Source of the DNA: Trichlorobacter ammonificans
GTDB lineage: Bacteria; Desulfobacterota; Desulfuromonadia; Geobacterales; Pseudopelobacteraceae
Length of the DNA stretch: 64,000 bases
Assembly: GCF_933509905.1 (NCBI RefSeq)
Contig: NZ_OW150024.1
Location: forward strand, 1 to 64,000
Reading direction: 5' to 3'
This document shows, piece after piece, positions 19,928 through 30,700 of the stretch. The stretch's first letter is position 1, and each line of letters opens with the position of its first letter. The position numbers and the translations under genes are program-made. Under the pieces are notes generated by a model, which saw only the letters and a program-made list of their open reading frames with translations, searched no databases and was not told the origin of the DNA.

Positions 19928-21592
19928 ATGAAAGCAGCTGTTCAGTGCATAGCCGGTCTGCTGCTGCTGCCGGCACTGACGGGTGGTTTGGCCGGCCGGG
20001 CAGAGGCGCAAACCGGTCGCATGGCGGAACTTCGCGTGGTCAGCCGGGACAGCCTGAGCGGTATCTGCGCAAAATACCTCCAGCAGCCGGAAAAGTGGCG
20101 ACAGGTCGCCCGGCTCAACCGTCTGGGCAATCCCGACCTCATCAGGCCGGGCCAGACGCTGAGGCTACCCGTGGAGATGCTGAAAGGTGTCGCGGCCGAC
20201 GGGACGGTGGAACTGCTCAGGGGCAGGGTCCTCGTGCGCGCCCCCCGGCAGGGCAACTGGCGGACGCTGACGCTGCACGACCGGATTGTGGCGGGAAGTG
20301 CGCTGAAAACAGAGGCCGACAGCGACGTCGAGGTGCGTTTTGCCGACGGCACCACCTTCACCATGCGGGAAAACAGCGAGCTGACGGTTGCGCAATCCGT
20401 TGAGGGGCCGCTGCACCTGTTGCGTTCTCTCCGTCTGAGCGCCGGTAAAGTCATATCCCGCATACAATCGGCCACGGGCCGCGCATCGCGGTACGAGGTG
20501 GAGACACCGTCGGTCCTTGCCGCCGTGCGGGGCACCAGCTACCGGGTAGCGCTCGACGAAGCCCTGACCACCAGGGTGGAAAGCCTGGAGCATGCCATCG
20601 ATGTGTCGTCGCAGGGGGCGTCGCTCCTGCTGCCGGAGGGGACGGGAACGGTTGTTCCCGTCAATGCACGGCCCCTGCCGCCGGTCACCCTGCCGACACC
20701 TCCGGAGCCGGAAGCCCTTGCACCGGTGTATGGCGACCGGGTCAGCACCATCCGTTTCGCACCGGTTGCCGGAGCTGCCGGCTACCGGGTGCTGCTGGCG
20801 GAGGACGCGGAAGGAAAACGTGCGCTCAGAACGGCAACCATAGCGGCCGGTGAGCCGTTTACCTTCGAAGGCGTGGCGGACGGCAGCTACTTTCTGCTGG
20901 CCACCACCATCGACCGGAGCGGGCTGGAGGGACCGTCGTCGCCTTCGCGGAGGCTGACTGTGCGCCGCAAGCCGCTCCCTCCTTCCATTGTGCAGCCGGT
21001 GCCGGATGCGACGGTTCCGGAGATGCCGCTGAAGGTGCAGTGGCACCATGTCGTGGGGGCAACTTCCTACCAAGTCCAGGTGGCGTCGACTCCCGACTTT
21101 TCCACAGACGTGGTCTTTGCCGGCGACAACCGCCAGACCGTTCAGATCATGAAAGAGCTGGCGGCCGGCTCTTACTGGCTGCGCGCCCGCTCCCTGGCCG
21201 AGGACGGCTATGCCGGTGACTGGTCGGAGGCGCGTGCATTCTCCATGGTCAAGTCCCCTGCCCCTGCCCTGCATAAACCCACCGCCGATGACGATAACCT
21301 GTACCTTGAGTGGGAAGCCCTGCCCGGTGCGGCCGCCTATCACCTGCAAATCGCCCGCGACGATTCATTCCGGAACCCCATTGTGCAGAAGACCGTGCAG
21401 GAAACGAAACTCGTCCTTGCGGACGACCTGCAGCCGGGCCGCTATGCGGTCCGGGTTTCGGGCCTCGCTGCCGGGGGCGCTGCCGGCGGATTTTCCACAA
21501 CCGGCGTCTTCGATGTCGAAAAAAAACCGCATTACTATATCGAGACCCTTGGCGCCGTCGGGGGACTGCTCTTGTTGCTGCTGCTGCTGTAA
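19928..21592 (+). CDS. Secreted LysM-FecR-Fn3-like protein
   Basis: The 554-residue product has a signal peptide (MKAAVQCIAGLLLLPALTGG, cleaved near AEA-Q), a LysM peptidoglycan-binding domain (about 34-81, ending LIRPGQTLRLP), a FecR-like beta domain (about 115-215, with ALKTEADSDVEVRFADGTTF and AAVRGTSYRV), then several fibronectin-III-like strands to about residue 530. It ends in a C-terminal hydrophobic segment GGLLLLLLLL, so it may be anchored in the inner membrane with the rest in the periplasm. Such FecR/LysM proteins are often next to CHASE2 proteins, as here (12 bases), which suggests it feeds an envelope signal to the kinase. ATG 19928 is chosen for the signal peptide. Confidence 0.87.
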   Translation: MKAAVQCIAGLLLLPALTGGLAGRAEAQTGRMAELRVVSRDSLSGICAKYLQQPEKWRQVARLNRLGNPDLIRPGQTLRLPVEMLKGVAADGTVELLRGRVLVRAPRQGNWRTLTLHDRIVAGSALKTEADSDVEVRFADGTTFTMRENSELTVAQSVEGPLHLLRSLRLSAGKVISRIQSATGRASRYEVETPSVLAAVRGTSYRVALDEALTTRVESLEHAIDVSSQGASLLLPEGTGTVVPVNARPLPPVTLPTPPEPEALAPVYGDRVSTIRFAPVAGAAGYRVLLAEDAEGKRALRTATIAAGEPFTFEGVADGSYFLLATTIDRSGLEGPSSPSRRLTVRRKPLPPSIVQPVPDATVPEMPLKVQWHHVVGATSYQVQVASTPDFSTDVVFAGDNRQTVQIMKELAAGSYWLRARSLAEDGYAGDWSEARAFSMVKSPAPALHKPTADDDNLYLEWEALPGAAAYHLQIARDDSFRNPIVQKTVQETKLVLADDLQPGRYAVRVSGLAAGGAAGGFSTTGVFDVEKKPHYYIETLGAVGGLLLLLLLL

Positions 21593-21604
21593 CCGGGAAT
21601 CGGC

Positions 21605-23602
21605 ATGAAAAAAATCCGATTCTTCATGCTGCTGGCGATGCTTGTGGCGTTCGTCGCCACTATTGAAGGGCTGGGACTGCTCGCCGGGATCGATGCCTAT
21701 TTTTACGACCATTTCTTCCGCCTGCGGGGAAGCCGGGAGACTTCGGACCGGGTCGTCGTTGTCGCCATTGATGCCGACTCCCTTGCCGCCTTCGGCCGGT
21801 GGCCCCTGCCGCGCCATCGGTATGCTGCGTTGCTGGACCGGCTCGAACATGCCGCGGTTGTCAGTTTCGATCTCCTGTTGACGGAACCGAGCGCTGACGA
21901 TCAGCAGCTTGCCGCGGCAATCCGCAGGCACGGTTCGGTCATACTGGCCGGGCACCTGGAGCAGGGGGGGGGGCTGGTGGAGCCGTCGGCACTGTTTTCC
22001 CCCCGCGGGATTGCCCATGTCCATGTGGAGCCGGGCGTGGACCATGTGGTGCGGGAACTGTTTCACAGCATCTACCGCAAGGGGGTGCTGATCCCCTCGC
22101 TCTCGTCGGCCGTTTATGAGGCGGACCGGGGCAGACCGATTCCGCGCGCCGCCTTTTCCGGCGACCGGGACGGACTGGTGCAGCAGGACCAGCACCGCAT
22201 CAACTACTATGGCCCCGCCGGTGCCTTTACCACGGTATCACTGGTTGATGTTCTTGAAGGACGACACTCACCGGACTTTTTCCGGGACAGGCTGGTGCTG
22301 GTGGGGGTAACGGCGCCCGGCATCGTTGACCAGGTGGCCACGCCGTTCAGCCAGTTGCGTACCCGCATGCCGGGGGTTGAACTGCATGCCACCGCCCTGA
22401 ACAACCTGCTGGACGCCGGCGCGCTCCGCGACGTGGGGCAGTGGTTTGAAACCACGAGCCTGCTGGTATTCAGTCTGCTGCTTGCGCGCCTTTTTCTGGC
22501 AATGCGCGAACAGCAGGCCCTGCTGGCCTGGTGTGCCTCCCTGATCCTGCTGCCGTCCGCCTCACTGGCGCTCTTCGTTGCCGGCAGGTGGCTGCCGCCC
22601 GCCGCCTTCCTGGTGTCCGGCTCGGCGATGTTCGCCGCCGTGTACCTGCGGCGCTTAAACACGGCGGTCCGCCGCCTCGACCGTGAGTATGCGGCCATGG
22701 TGACGCTGCTGGGGCGCGGCATTGGCGGCGAGGCGGGGGAGGTGCGGGAGAACGGTGGGTTGCTGAGTCTGCTCTCCGAACGGGGCATCAACGAAAAGAT
22801 CCGTCGTCAGAGCATCATGACCGCCCGCCTTGTTGCGATGCACAAGAAGCTCGAAGCGCTTCTCAAGACGGAGCGGGAAACCCTGGACAACCAGATCCGT
22901 TTTGTCGAGATGCTCTCGCACGAATACCGGACGCCCCTGGCAATCATCCGGGCCAACCTGGATATTCTGGAACTGCGTGACACAGAAGCGCCCAGACCGT
23001 TTACCGCCTATTACGACAAGATGAAGCGGGCGGTCAGCCGGTTGACGGAAATCATGGATATTTCGCTCCGTGCCGAGCGAATGGACGGCAGCGACAACCG
23101 GATGCAGCAACGGCACCTCGAGCTGACAGGTTTTGTGCGGTTGCTCTTTGAAGAGTCGTGCGCCCTGTGGACCGAGCGCACGCTGTACCTCGAACTGCCG
23201 GAAAAGGGCGAGGTCGTCATTTTTGCGGATGCGGCGCTTTTCAAGACCGTGTTGCTCAACCTGGTGGACAACGCCATCAAGCACTCTCCGCCCGACGAAG
23301 CCGTGAGTATCGCCCTGCAGGTCGGCACGGGTGCCGCAGCCATCTCGGTCTGCAACCGGCGGCCCTGCATTCCGGCGGAAGAGCTGGAGCGCGTATTCGA
23401 CAAGTACTACCGGGGGCGCAGCAGCGCCAACATCCAGGGGGCCGGGCTCGGGCTCTACCTGGTGCGGAAGATCGTGGAGCAGCAGGGGGGAACCGTCCAG
23501 CTTTCCAGCAGTGCAGAGGTCGGCACCCGTGCAACGGTGACCATGCCGTTGCTGCGGACGGACGGCGAAGCGACCGCTCCGGGCCGTCACACTTCGTCGT
23601 AA
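21605..23602 (+). CDS. CHASE2-domain sensor histidine kinase
   Basis: The 665-residue protein begins with an N-terminal membrane segment, then a CHASE2 extracytoplasmic sensor (about 25-290; DAYFYDHFFRLRG, VVVVAIDADSLAAFGRWPLPR, TEPSADDQ), about three membrane helices (295-360), a HisKA domain with LSHEYRTPLA (His439), and a HATPase domain with LLNLVDNAIKHS and GAGLGLYLVRKI. It probably senses the periplasm, possibly with the FecR/LysM protein encoded just upstream, and phosphorylates the regulator encoded next. Its last codons overlap the first repeats of an operator for that regulator (23586-23615), so kinase and regulator probably have separate promoters. Confidence 0.92.
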   Translation: MKKIRFFMLLAMLVAFVATIEGLGLLAGIDAYFYDHFFRLRGSRETSDRVVVVAIDADSLAAFGRWPLPRHRYAALLDRLEHAAVVSFDLLLTEPSADDQQLAAAIRRHGSVILAGHLEQGGGLVEPSALFSPRGIAHVHVEPGVDHVVRELFHSIYRKGVLIPSLSSAVYEADRGRPIPRAAFSGDRDGLVQQDQHRINYYGPAGAFTTVSLVDVLEGRHSPDFFRDRLVLVGVTAPGIVDQVATPFSQLRTRMPGVELHATALNNLLDAGALRDVGQWFETTSLLVFSLLLARLFLAMREQQALLAWCASLILLPSASLALFVAGRWLPPAAFLVSGSAMFAAVYLRRLNTAVRRLDREYAAMVTLLGRGIGGEAGEVRENGGLLSLLSERGINEKIRRQSIMTARLVAMHKKLEALLKTERETLDNQIRFVEMLSHEYRTPLAIIRANLDILELRDTEAPRPFTAYYDKMKRAVSRLTEIMDISLRAERMDGSDNRMQQRHLELTGFVRLLFEESCALWTERTLYLELPEKGEVVIFADAALFKTVLLNLVDNAIKHSPPDEAVSIALQVGTGAAAISVCNRRPCIPAEELERVFDKYYRGRSSANIQGAGLGLYLVRKIVEQQGGTVQLSSSAEVGTRATVTMPLLRTDGEATAPGRHTSS

Positions 23603-23650
23603 TTTGTCGGTTCTGGTGCGTTGACTCCTCCCCTCGCCGGCTGGTATACG
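23586..23650 (+). promoter_or_regulatory. Tandem 10-bp repeat operator and promoter of response regulator 2
   Basis: Repeats GTCACACTTC (23586-23595), GTCGTAATTT (23596-23605) and GTCGGTTCTG (23606-23615) are followed by an in-phase GT at 23616 and, exactly 5 bases after the third repeat, TTGACT (23621-23626). TATACG (23645-23650) lies after an 18-base spacer. The promoter is good, and the repeats sit where a class II-like activator would touch RNA polymerase. The layout matches the sites at 19644 and 55461. Confidence 0.65.
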
Positions 23651-23744
23651 AAGCGCCACCATTTACCCGTTTTTTACGGGCCATTCGGCGCTGCATATAA
23701 ACGCATAAATGTATGCTGCCCGAAAATCAGGGAGTTGGATCGAT

Positions 23745-24476
23745 ATGGAACCGGATAGAGCCGCCAACGTTCTCATTGTGGAGGATAATTTCGAACTGCG
23801 GGAAAGCATGGTTGAGTACCTGGCGCTTGCAGGCTTCGCCACGGTGGGAGTGGGCAGTGCGGCCGAGTTTTACAAAGAACTGGATAATGACTGGAGCGTC
23901 GTGGTGGTCGATGTGGGACTGCCCGATCAGTCCGGCTATGTCCTGGTGGAATACATCCGGAACAACACCGCCATGAGCGTCATCATCCTGACGGCCCGGA
24001 ACGCTCCGGAGGACCGAGTCAGGGGGTACGATGCCGGTGCGGACCTGTACATGGCCAAACCGGTTGACGGCCGGGAACTGGTGGCGGCCATCCATAACGT
24101 CATGCAGCGACGCCGGGAGCGGGCAGTCGGGGCCGGCGATCCGAAAATGCCGCAGCCGTTCCAGCGGCACTGGGCGCTTGACCGGGCCGCCTGGCAGCTT
24201 GTCGCGCCGGACGGTGCCTGCATCGAACTGACCGGCAAGGAAATGCGCTTTATCGAGCTGCTGGCGACCATACCGGTTGCGGCGGCGACACCGGTGCCCC
24301 GCAGCAGCCTGCTGATGGATCTCTACAACCGTCACGACAGCTATTCCAGCCGTGCGCTGGATGCGCTGGTGCGGCGGCTGCGGGGGAAGGTCGGCCTGGC
24401 AACCGGGGAGGCCCAGCCGATAAAGACCGTCCATGCCGAGGGCTACCGTTTTTCCGCCGACCTGAAGGTGATCTGA
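23745..24476 (+). CDS. OmpR-family response regulator 2
   Basis: The 244-residue protein has a receiver domain (LIVEDNFELRE, phospho-acceptor Asp56 in VVDVGLPDQSG, Lys in MAKPVDG) and an OmpR-type winged helix with ELTGKEMRF and recognition-helix region YSSRALDALVRRLRGK. It is paralogous along its whole length to the regulator at 18832-19563. It follows the CHASE2 kinase and has its own promoter with tandem repeats, so it is probably autoregulated. The frame is open from 23709; ATG 23745 is chosen because GGGAG lies about 10 bases upstream and it gives the normal short receiver N-terminus. Confidence 0.93.
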   Translation: MEPDRAANVLIVEDNFELRESMVEYLALAGFATVGVGSAAEFYKELDNDWSVVVVDVGLPDQSGYVLVEYIRNNTAMSVIILTARNAPEDRVRGYDAGADLYMAKPVDGRELVAAIHNVMQRRRERAVGAGDPKMPQPFQRHWALDRAAWQLVAPDGACIELTGKEMRFIELLATIPVAAATPVPRSSLLMDLYNRHDSYSSRALDALVRRLRGKVGLATGEAQPIKTVHAEGYRFSADLKVI

Positions 24477-24492
24477 GCGGCCGATGTTTCGC

Positions 24493-24514
24493 GCACAACG
24501 GCCTGCCGTTGTGC
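24493..24514. repeat. Perfect 22-bp palindrome after response regulator 2
   Basis: GCACAACGGC (24493-24502), a 2-base centre, and GCCGTTGTGC (24505-24514) form a perfect inverted repeat 16 bases after the regulator stop. No T-run follows, so it is not a classic terminator; it could slow or process the transcript or be a dimeric operator for the adhesin gene. Downstream, GTAGCT (24631-24636)/AGCTAC (24646-24651) is a second inverted repeat 52 bases before the adhesin ATG. Confidence 0.45.
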
Positions 24515-24702
24515 CGGCCTGCTCACCATGGGGACAAACAAGGCTGTTTTGGGTTTCTGGGCCGATGGCGGGCTGAGTGGGGCCGGCTCCGCACAACGTC
24601 CCTGTGGTGCTGTTCAATCGTGATTCGTGGGTAGCTGTGCCCTGAAGCTACGTTGGCATTCTTGAGTTTACTCGGGTTTTGAACAAGCGGGAGGTATTCA
24701 CC

Positions 24703-27700
24703 ATGTCCAGACGTCACCACCGTACGTCCATGCAGCAGCCGGCCGGCAGCGGTTTTGCCTACATCATGCCCTTGGAGCCGCGGATCATGTTCGATGCGGC
24801 TGCTGCTGCCACCGCCGATGCTGCGGCTGACCAGGCCCAACAGCCCACTCCTCCCCCTGCCCCGTCCGACACCGCTGCGGCCCACCATGAAGTAGCCTTC
24901 ATCGACCCGACCCTGAAAGACAGTGCGGCACTGCTGCAAGGTCTCAGCGGTTCCGTCGAGATCATTGCCCTGCAAAAAGGCGTGGACCCCCTGGCGCACA
25001 TCAGCGACTACCTGGCAAACCACCACGACATCACGGCCCTGCACCTGTTCAGCCACGGCACCCCCGGCGCGGTGCGGCTGGGCGACGCGGTCCTGTCCGC
25101 CGACACCCTGGCCGACCACGCCAGCCAGCTTGAATCCTGGAAGCAGAGCCTGACGGCCGACGCGGACATCCTGCTGTACGGCTGCGACGTTGCCGCCGGT
25201 TCTCAGGGTGAAGCCTTCATCAGCCAACTGGCGCTCCTGACCGGCGCCGACGTGGCCGCCTCCAGCGACGCCACCGGCGGGACGACTGCCGGGGGCAACT
25301 GGGTGCTGGAGCGCAGCACCGGCCCCATCGAGGCGGCGGCCCTGACGGCGGCCGGCTACGACGGGCTGCTGGCGGCCACCGCCGTCAACGACGCCAACAG
25401 TGCTACGCCCCGTGCAACCGCCGAAGACACGCCGCTGGCCGTCACCGGCATCAGTATCACCGACGCCGACAGCCCGGCGAACATGACGGTGCGGGTTCAG
25501 ACCACCGGCGGCAGCAGCAGCGTCACCTTAAGCGGAGCGATCGTTTCCGCAGGCACCAACGGTTCCGCCGATTTCACCATTTCCGGTTCCCTGGCACAGA
25601 TCAACGCCACCCTTGCCAGCCTCACCTTCACCAATGAACTGAACAAGAACAGCTCCACCAGCGGCTATTCCGCGAAGATCGATCTGACCGCCACCGACGT
25701 GACCAACGGCGGAACCGGTACGCTGTCCATCAGCAACATATCCGTCACTGCCGTCAACGACGCGCCGGACCTCTCCACCCGGACCAACCTGATCCTCAAC
25801 GAAGGGGGTAGTACGGCCTTTTCCCTGCAACAACTCGCCACCGACGCCAATGCCCTGGACGTGGATATCCAGACCGGCCAACAGGTGCTGGTGCAGCAGA
25901 TGGTTCAGATCAAGAGTCTGCCCAGCGATGGCACGCTGACCTACAAGGGCGGGCCGGTCGTTGTGGATACAGTGGTTCCGGTATCCGAGCTGGGCAGCCT
26001 CGTATTCACCCACACGGGCGGCGACCTGGCGGCGCCTAAAACGGTCAGCTTCACGGTTGCCGTTAGTGACGGCGGCGGTGCGGTCACCAACGGCACGCTG
26101 AACATCGTCATCAACCCGGTGAACAAGGCGCCGACCATCTCCGGCAGCCCAAGCCTGTACGAAGGGCAGTCCAAGGCGGTGGCACCGACCATCAATCTTG
26201 GCGATACCGCCGACACCCTGGAAAACTCCACCATCACCATCAGCGATGTCGTCACCGGCGGGCAGGGTAGTTTCTTCATCGACGCCAACAACAACGGGGT
26301 GATGGACGGCGGGGAAACGGCGTTCAGCGGCGGCGTGCTGACCGCGGCCCAATTGGCCCGGTTTAAATTCATCCAGAACGGCTACGAGCCGAACACGCCG
26401 GGAGCGGTTTCGCCCTCCTATAAGATCACGGTGCAGGACTTCGGCGGCAGAAGCGACGGCACCGGTGCCAAGCTGACAACCGAGACCACCATCACCCTGA
26501 CGGTCCTGCCCAACAACGACCAGCCGGTGATGGACCACATCACGCCGCCCGTCGATCCGGTGGATGAGCGTGCTTACCTCCCGATCACCACCGCCATGCT
26601 GCAGGTCACCGACCCCGATCTGAACCCGGCCAACCCCGGCCAGGCCTGGCCGGCGGCGAACATCGTTTATACGATCGAAACGCCGCCCACCCACGGCCAA
26701 CTGCTGCTGGAAGTCTCTGCCGGGGTATGGAAAAGCCTGGATGTGGGCGGCCGCTTCACCCAGGCCGACATCGACAGCGGCAGGGTCAGGTATTACCAGA
26801 GCGCGGAATTGACCGGCGAGGATTTGATCCCCGAGAAGTTCACCTTCACTGTCCGCGACTCGGCCTACGGCTATGAACTGCCGACCCCCGACGATCTCGG
26901 CACCATCGTGCCGGGAGCGGTACGCGAGGGCGATGTCGCCACCGGGGCCATCAAAACCCTTGAATTCGCCTTCATGCTGCAGCCGGTCGATGGTACCGGC
27001 GGCGGGACAGCCCCCACCTACGACGGCATGACCTACGCGTTCGATGAACTGGGCACCAACTTCAACGGCCTGGCAAGCGGGTGGAAGGAAGGCAACGTCG
27101 GCAGCGACGGCATCATCACCCAGGCTATGCTGGAATACAGGATCACCCGCACCATCGGCGGCACGGCGGTGGTGCTGCCGCCCGCGGAAACGGTCTACAC
27201 CCTGACCGCCCCGCCCACCAACGGCGTGATCCAGCGCGACACGGGCAGCGGTTGGCAGACCCTGGACGTCAACGCCACCTTCACCCAGGCCGACATCAAC
27301 AACAACAAGATCCGCTTTGTCCACGACGGCAACGAGGATTTCATCAACAGCTTCGGCTTCAAGGTCTCCGACGGCACCGCAGCGGGTAGTCAGGACGCCA
27401 CCTTCAACATCCACGTCGCCCCGGTGAACGACCGCCCCACCGGCAGCGGCGGCACGGTGAACGTGCTGGAAGGCAACGGCACTACTGTCCGTCTGGGGTC
27501 CGGCATGCTGGGCATGACGGACGTTGACGGCACGACGGATACGGAGCCCAATGCCGCCAACACCACCGGCAACGTGCTCTGGAACGACGAGGGCCTTGCC
27601 GACAGTCTCTGGTTCAAAATCCTGACTGGCCCGACAACAAACAGCGGCAGCGGTGACGTTCAGGGAAAACTGCAATACTGGAATGGAAGCGCCTGGACTG

Positions 27701-30700
27701 ACATTACCCCCGGCGCGGAACTCTGGCTGCACAGCTCCCTGCTGACCACGACGGCGGATGGTGCAACCTCGGGCCTGCGCTACGTGCATAACGGTACCGA
27801 ACCGCTGGCCTATGCCGGCGGCCCCAAGCTGACCTTCACCTACCAAGTCCGCGACGATCTGGCCGCGCCGGGCAGCGCCTTTACCACCAATACCAGCACG
27901 GTTACCGACAGCGGCGACGACCAGAGCCACGCCAGCACGGCAATAACCGCCACCATTGGCATCATCCCGGTCAACAACGGTCCGCAGATCGCCGACAAGC
28001 CGGGCGACGCCGATCCGGACATCACCGTCATCGGTACCATTACCGGCGGTGGGGCCACGGCCGGCACGAACGAAATTCTGACCGACGTGCCGGAGGGAGG
28101 CACCGCAACCATCACCAGCGTACACCTCACCGCCGTGGATTCGGACAATACCACGGTGCAGCGCCAGTACCGCATCACCAGCGCGCCGACCCTGGGCGTG
28201 CTGCAACTGAACGGCAAGACCCTGGGGATCGGCTCCACCTTCACCCAGAAGGACATTGACGATGGCAATGTGAAATACAAGCACAACGGTGAGGAAGTGG
28301 GGGCTTTGATTAACGGTTTCGGCGCCCAGTACCACGACAAGTTCCACTTTGTGGTCAACGACGGCGTTCTGGAAGATGCCGGCGCCGGCGCCGACAAAAA
28401 CGTCTTCCTGATCACGCTCAAGCCGACGAACGACAAGCCGACCGTGGCCGTTCCGTCGTCGAAGGATGTGCTCGGCAGCGGCAGCACCCCAGTGGCCGTT
28501 ACCGGCATCTCGGTGGATGACCCTGATCTGGCGCAGGTCATCGCCGGCTCGGAAGAGGATTTCATCCGCGTTGAGGTGGCGGTGTTGACCAGCGGCGGTT
28601 CTGCCGTGAGTGGCGCCAAGCTGACCTACACGGGGGCTGATCCCTCCACCGGCAGCCGTGCGTACAACAACGGCAAAGACACCAATACGCTGGTCATCCA
28701 GGGGACCAGGGCCGAGGTCAACACCGCACTGGCGACCCTGACCGTTGCCTTTGACAACGACGAGGATGTCAGCAGCCACAAGATCCGCGTGACCGTGGAC
28801 GACCGGCTCTACGACAGCGGCGGAGTACTCACCATCGGCGCCAACGGCGGCATCGCCGCCACCACCAACAGCGACGGCAGTGCCATCGACGCTGCCAACA
28901 ACCGGGTCAGCAAGGAGATCACCCTGACCGCCTCCAACCAGAACGACGTGCCGACCATCAGCAACAGCAGCAGCTATACCGTGAACGAGGATGGGAACGT
29001 CACCCTCAACGGCTTCAGCCTGAGCGATGCCGACAGCTTCAACAGGAACGTCACGGTCAAGGTAGAGCTGTTCAGCGACAGCGACCGCTCCACCCCTGCC
29101 AATGCGACTACGGAAGGGAAACTGACCTATTCCGGCCTGAGCAACGTCACCGCCAGCGGCAACAACAGCAACACCGTCACCCTGACCGGCACCCTGGCCA
29201 ACGTGCAGGCCGCCCTCAACCAGATCAAGTTTCAGGGGGCTGCCGACTACAACGGCACCGCTTCCGGCGACGGCGCCCTGTACCTCAAAACAACCCTCAC
29301 TGACTTCGGCCATGCTGACCAGCCGGCCGGCATTGCCGTCACAGTGGATAACACGATCACCATCAAGCCGGTCAACGACGCACCGGTGCTGGCTGTGCCG
29401 GGCAACCAGACGATGGCTTCCGGCACCTACGTCGATATCAGCGCCGGGTTTACCGTCCAGGACACCAAGGACATCAACCAGGGAGCCACCGACTACATTG
29501 AGGTGACGGTGGAGGCGCTGGACGGCACCGATCCCTACGGCACCCTTAGCATTGCGACCCTCGGCAGTGCGACGGTGGACGGCAGCGGCAGCACCATTAC
29601 CGTCAAGGGCACCACCGCCGCCGTGAGCGCCGCGCTGAACAGCCTGCGCTACACCCCTGCGAATGCCAACGTGGACAAGGTGGTCACCATCAAGGTGACG
29701 GCCGACGACAAGGAAAACGGCAAGGAAGGGACCGGTGTCGGCGGCAACACCACCGCCGTCAAATCCTTCACCATCACCATTTCCGGCACCAACGACGCAC
29801 CGGTGGTAACGGTGCCCGATACTTCGATCACGCCGGTTTCCATCGCCGAGGACAGCAGCAACACGGTGATTTCCGGCATCTCCTATGCGGACACCGACGA
29901 CTTTGGCGGCATTCAGCGGATCACCGTCAGCGTGGGCCACGGCACTCTTAATTTCGGCACCACAACCGGCCTGTCCCTGCAAGACGGCACCACCTACGGC
30001 AGCGCCACCATCACCGTGGAAGGAACCAAGGCCGCCCTCAACGCCGCCCTGGCAACGCTCAAGTACACCCCCACGACCAACTACCATGGCAGCGACACCC
30101 TGACCATCACGGCCAACGACAAAGGGCTGGTGGGCACTGGCGGCGTACAAACCGATACCAAAACCATCGCCATCACCGTCACCCCGGTGAACGACCGGCC
30201 CGTGGCCACCACCAACGTCACCCTGACCACCATCAACGAAGACGCCACCCCTGCGGGCGCGGCCTTCTCCGGCCTGAACTTCGGCTACGGCGACGCCACG
30301 GACGACCAGACCGGCAACGGCGGCGACGACGCTTCCACCGCCTTCTCCTATATCGCCATCGTCGGCAACGCCGCCACGGCGGCCCAAGGCGCGTGGCAGG
30401 TTTCCAGCGATGGCGGCAGCACGTGGATTGACATTCCAACCAGCGGCCTGGGCATCACCAATGCGCTGGTGTTTAGGGCCGACAGCCAGGTCCGCTTCGT
30501 GCCCGCCGCTGATTTCAACGGCACCCCCGGCAACCTGACGGTGCGTCTGGCCGATGGTTCACAGATCCTGACGGCCAGCACCGCCGCAGGCGATACGAAG
30601 AACCTGAACGACACGGCCAACGGTGACGCCGACCTGGCGACCGGCGCGTGGAACGACACCAACCGCACCATCGGCATCAGTGTCTCCGCCGTGAACGATG

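Noticed and set aside
25528-30387. Reverse-strand open frame of 1619 codons opposite the giant adhesin
   Set aside because: It mirrors the codon bias of a high-GC repeat gene, has Gly/Val/Ala/Asp-rich low-complexity sequence without domains, and no ribosome site supports it.
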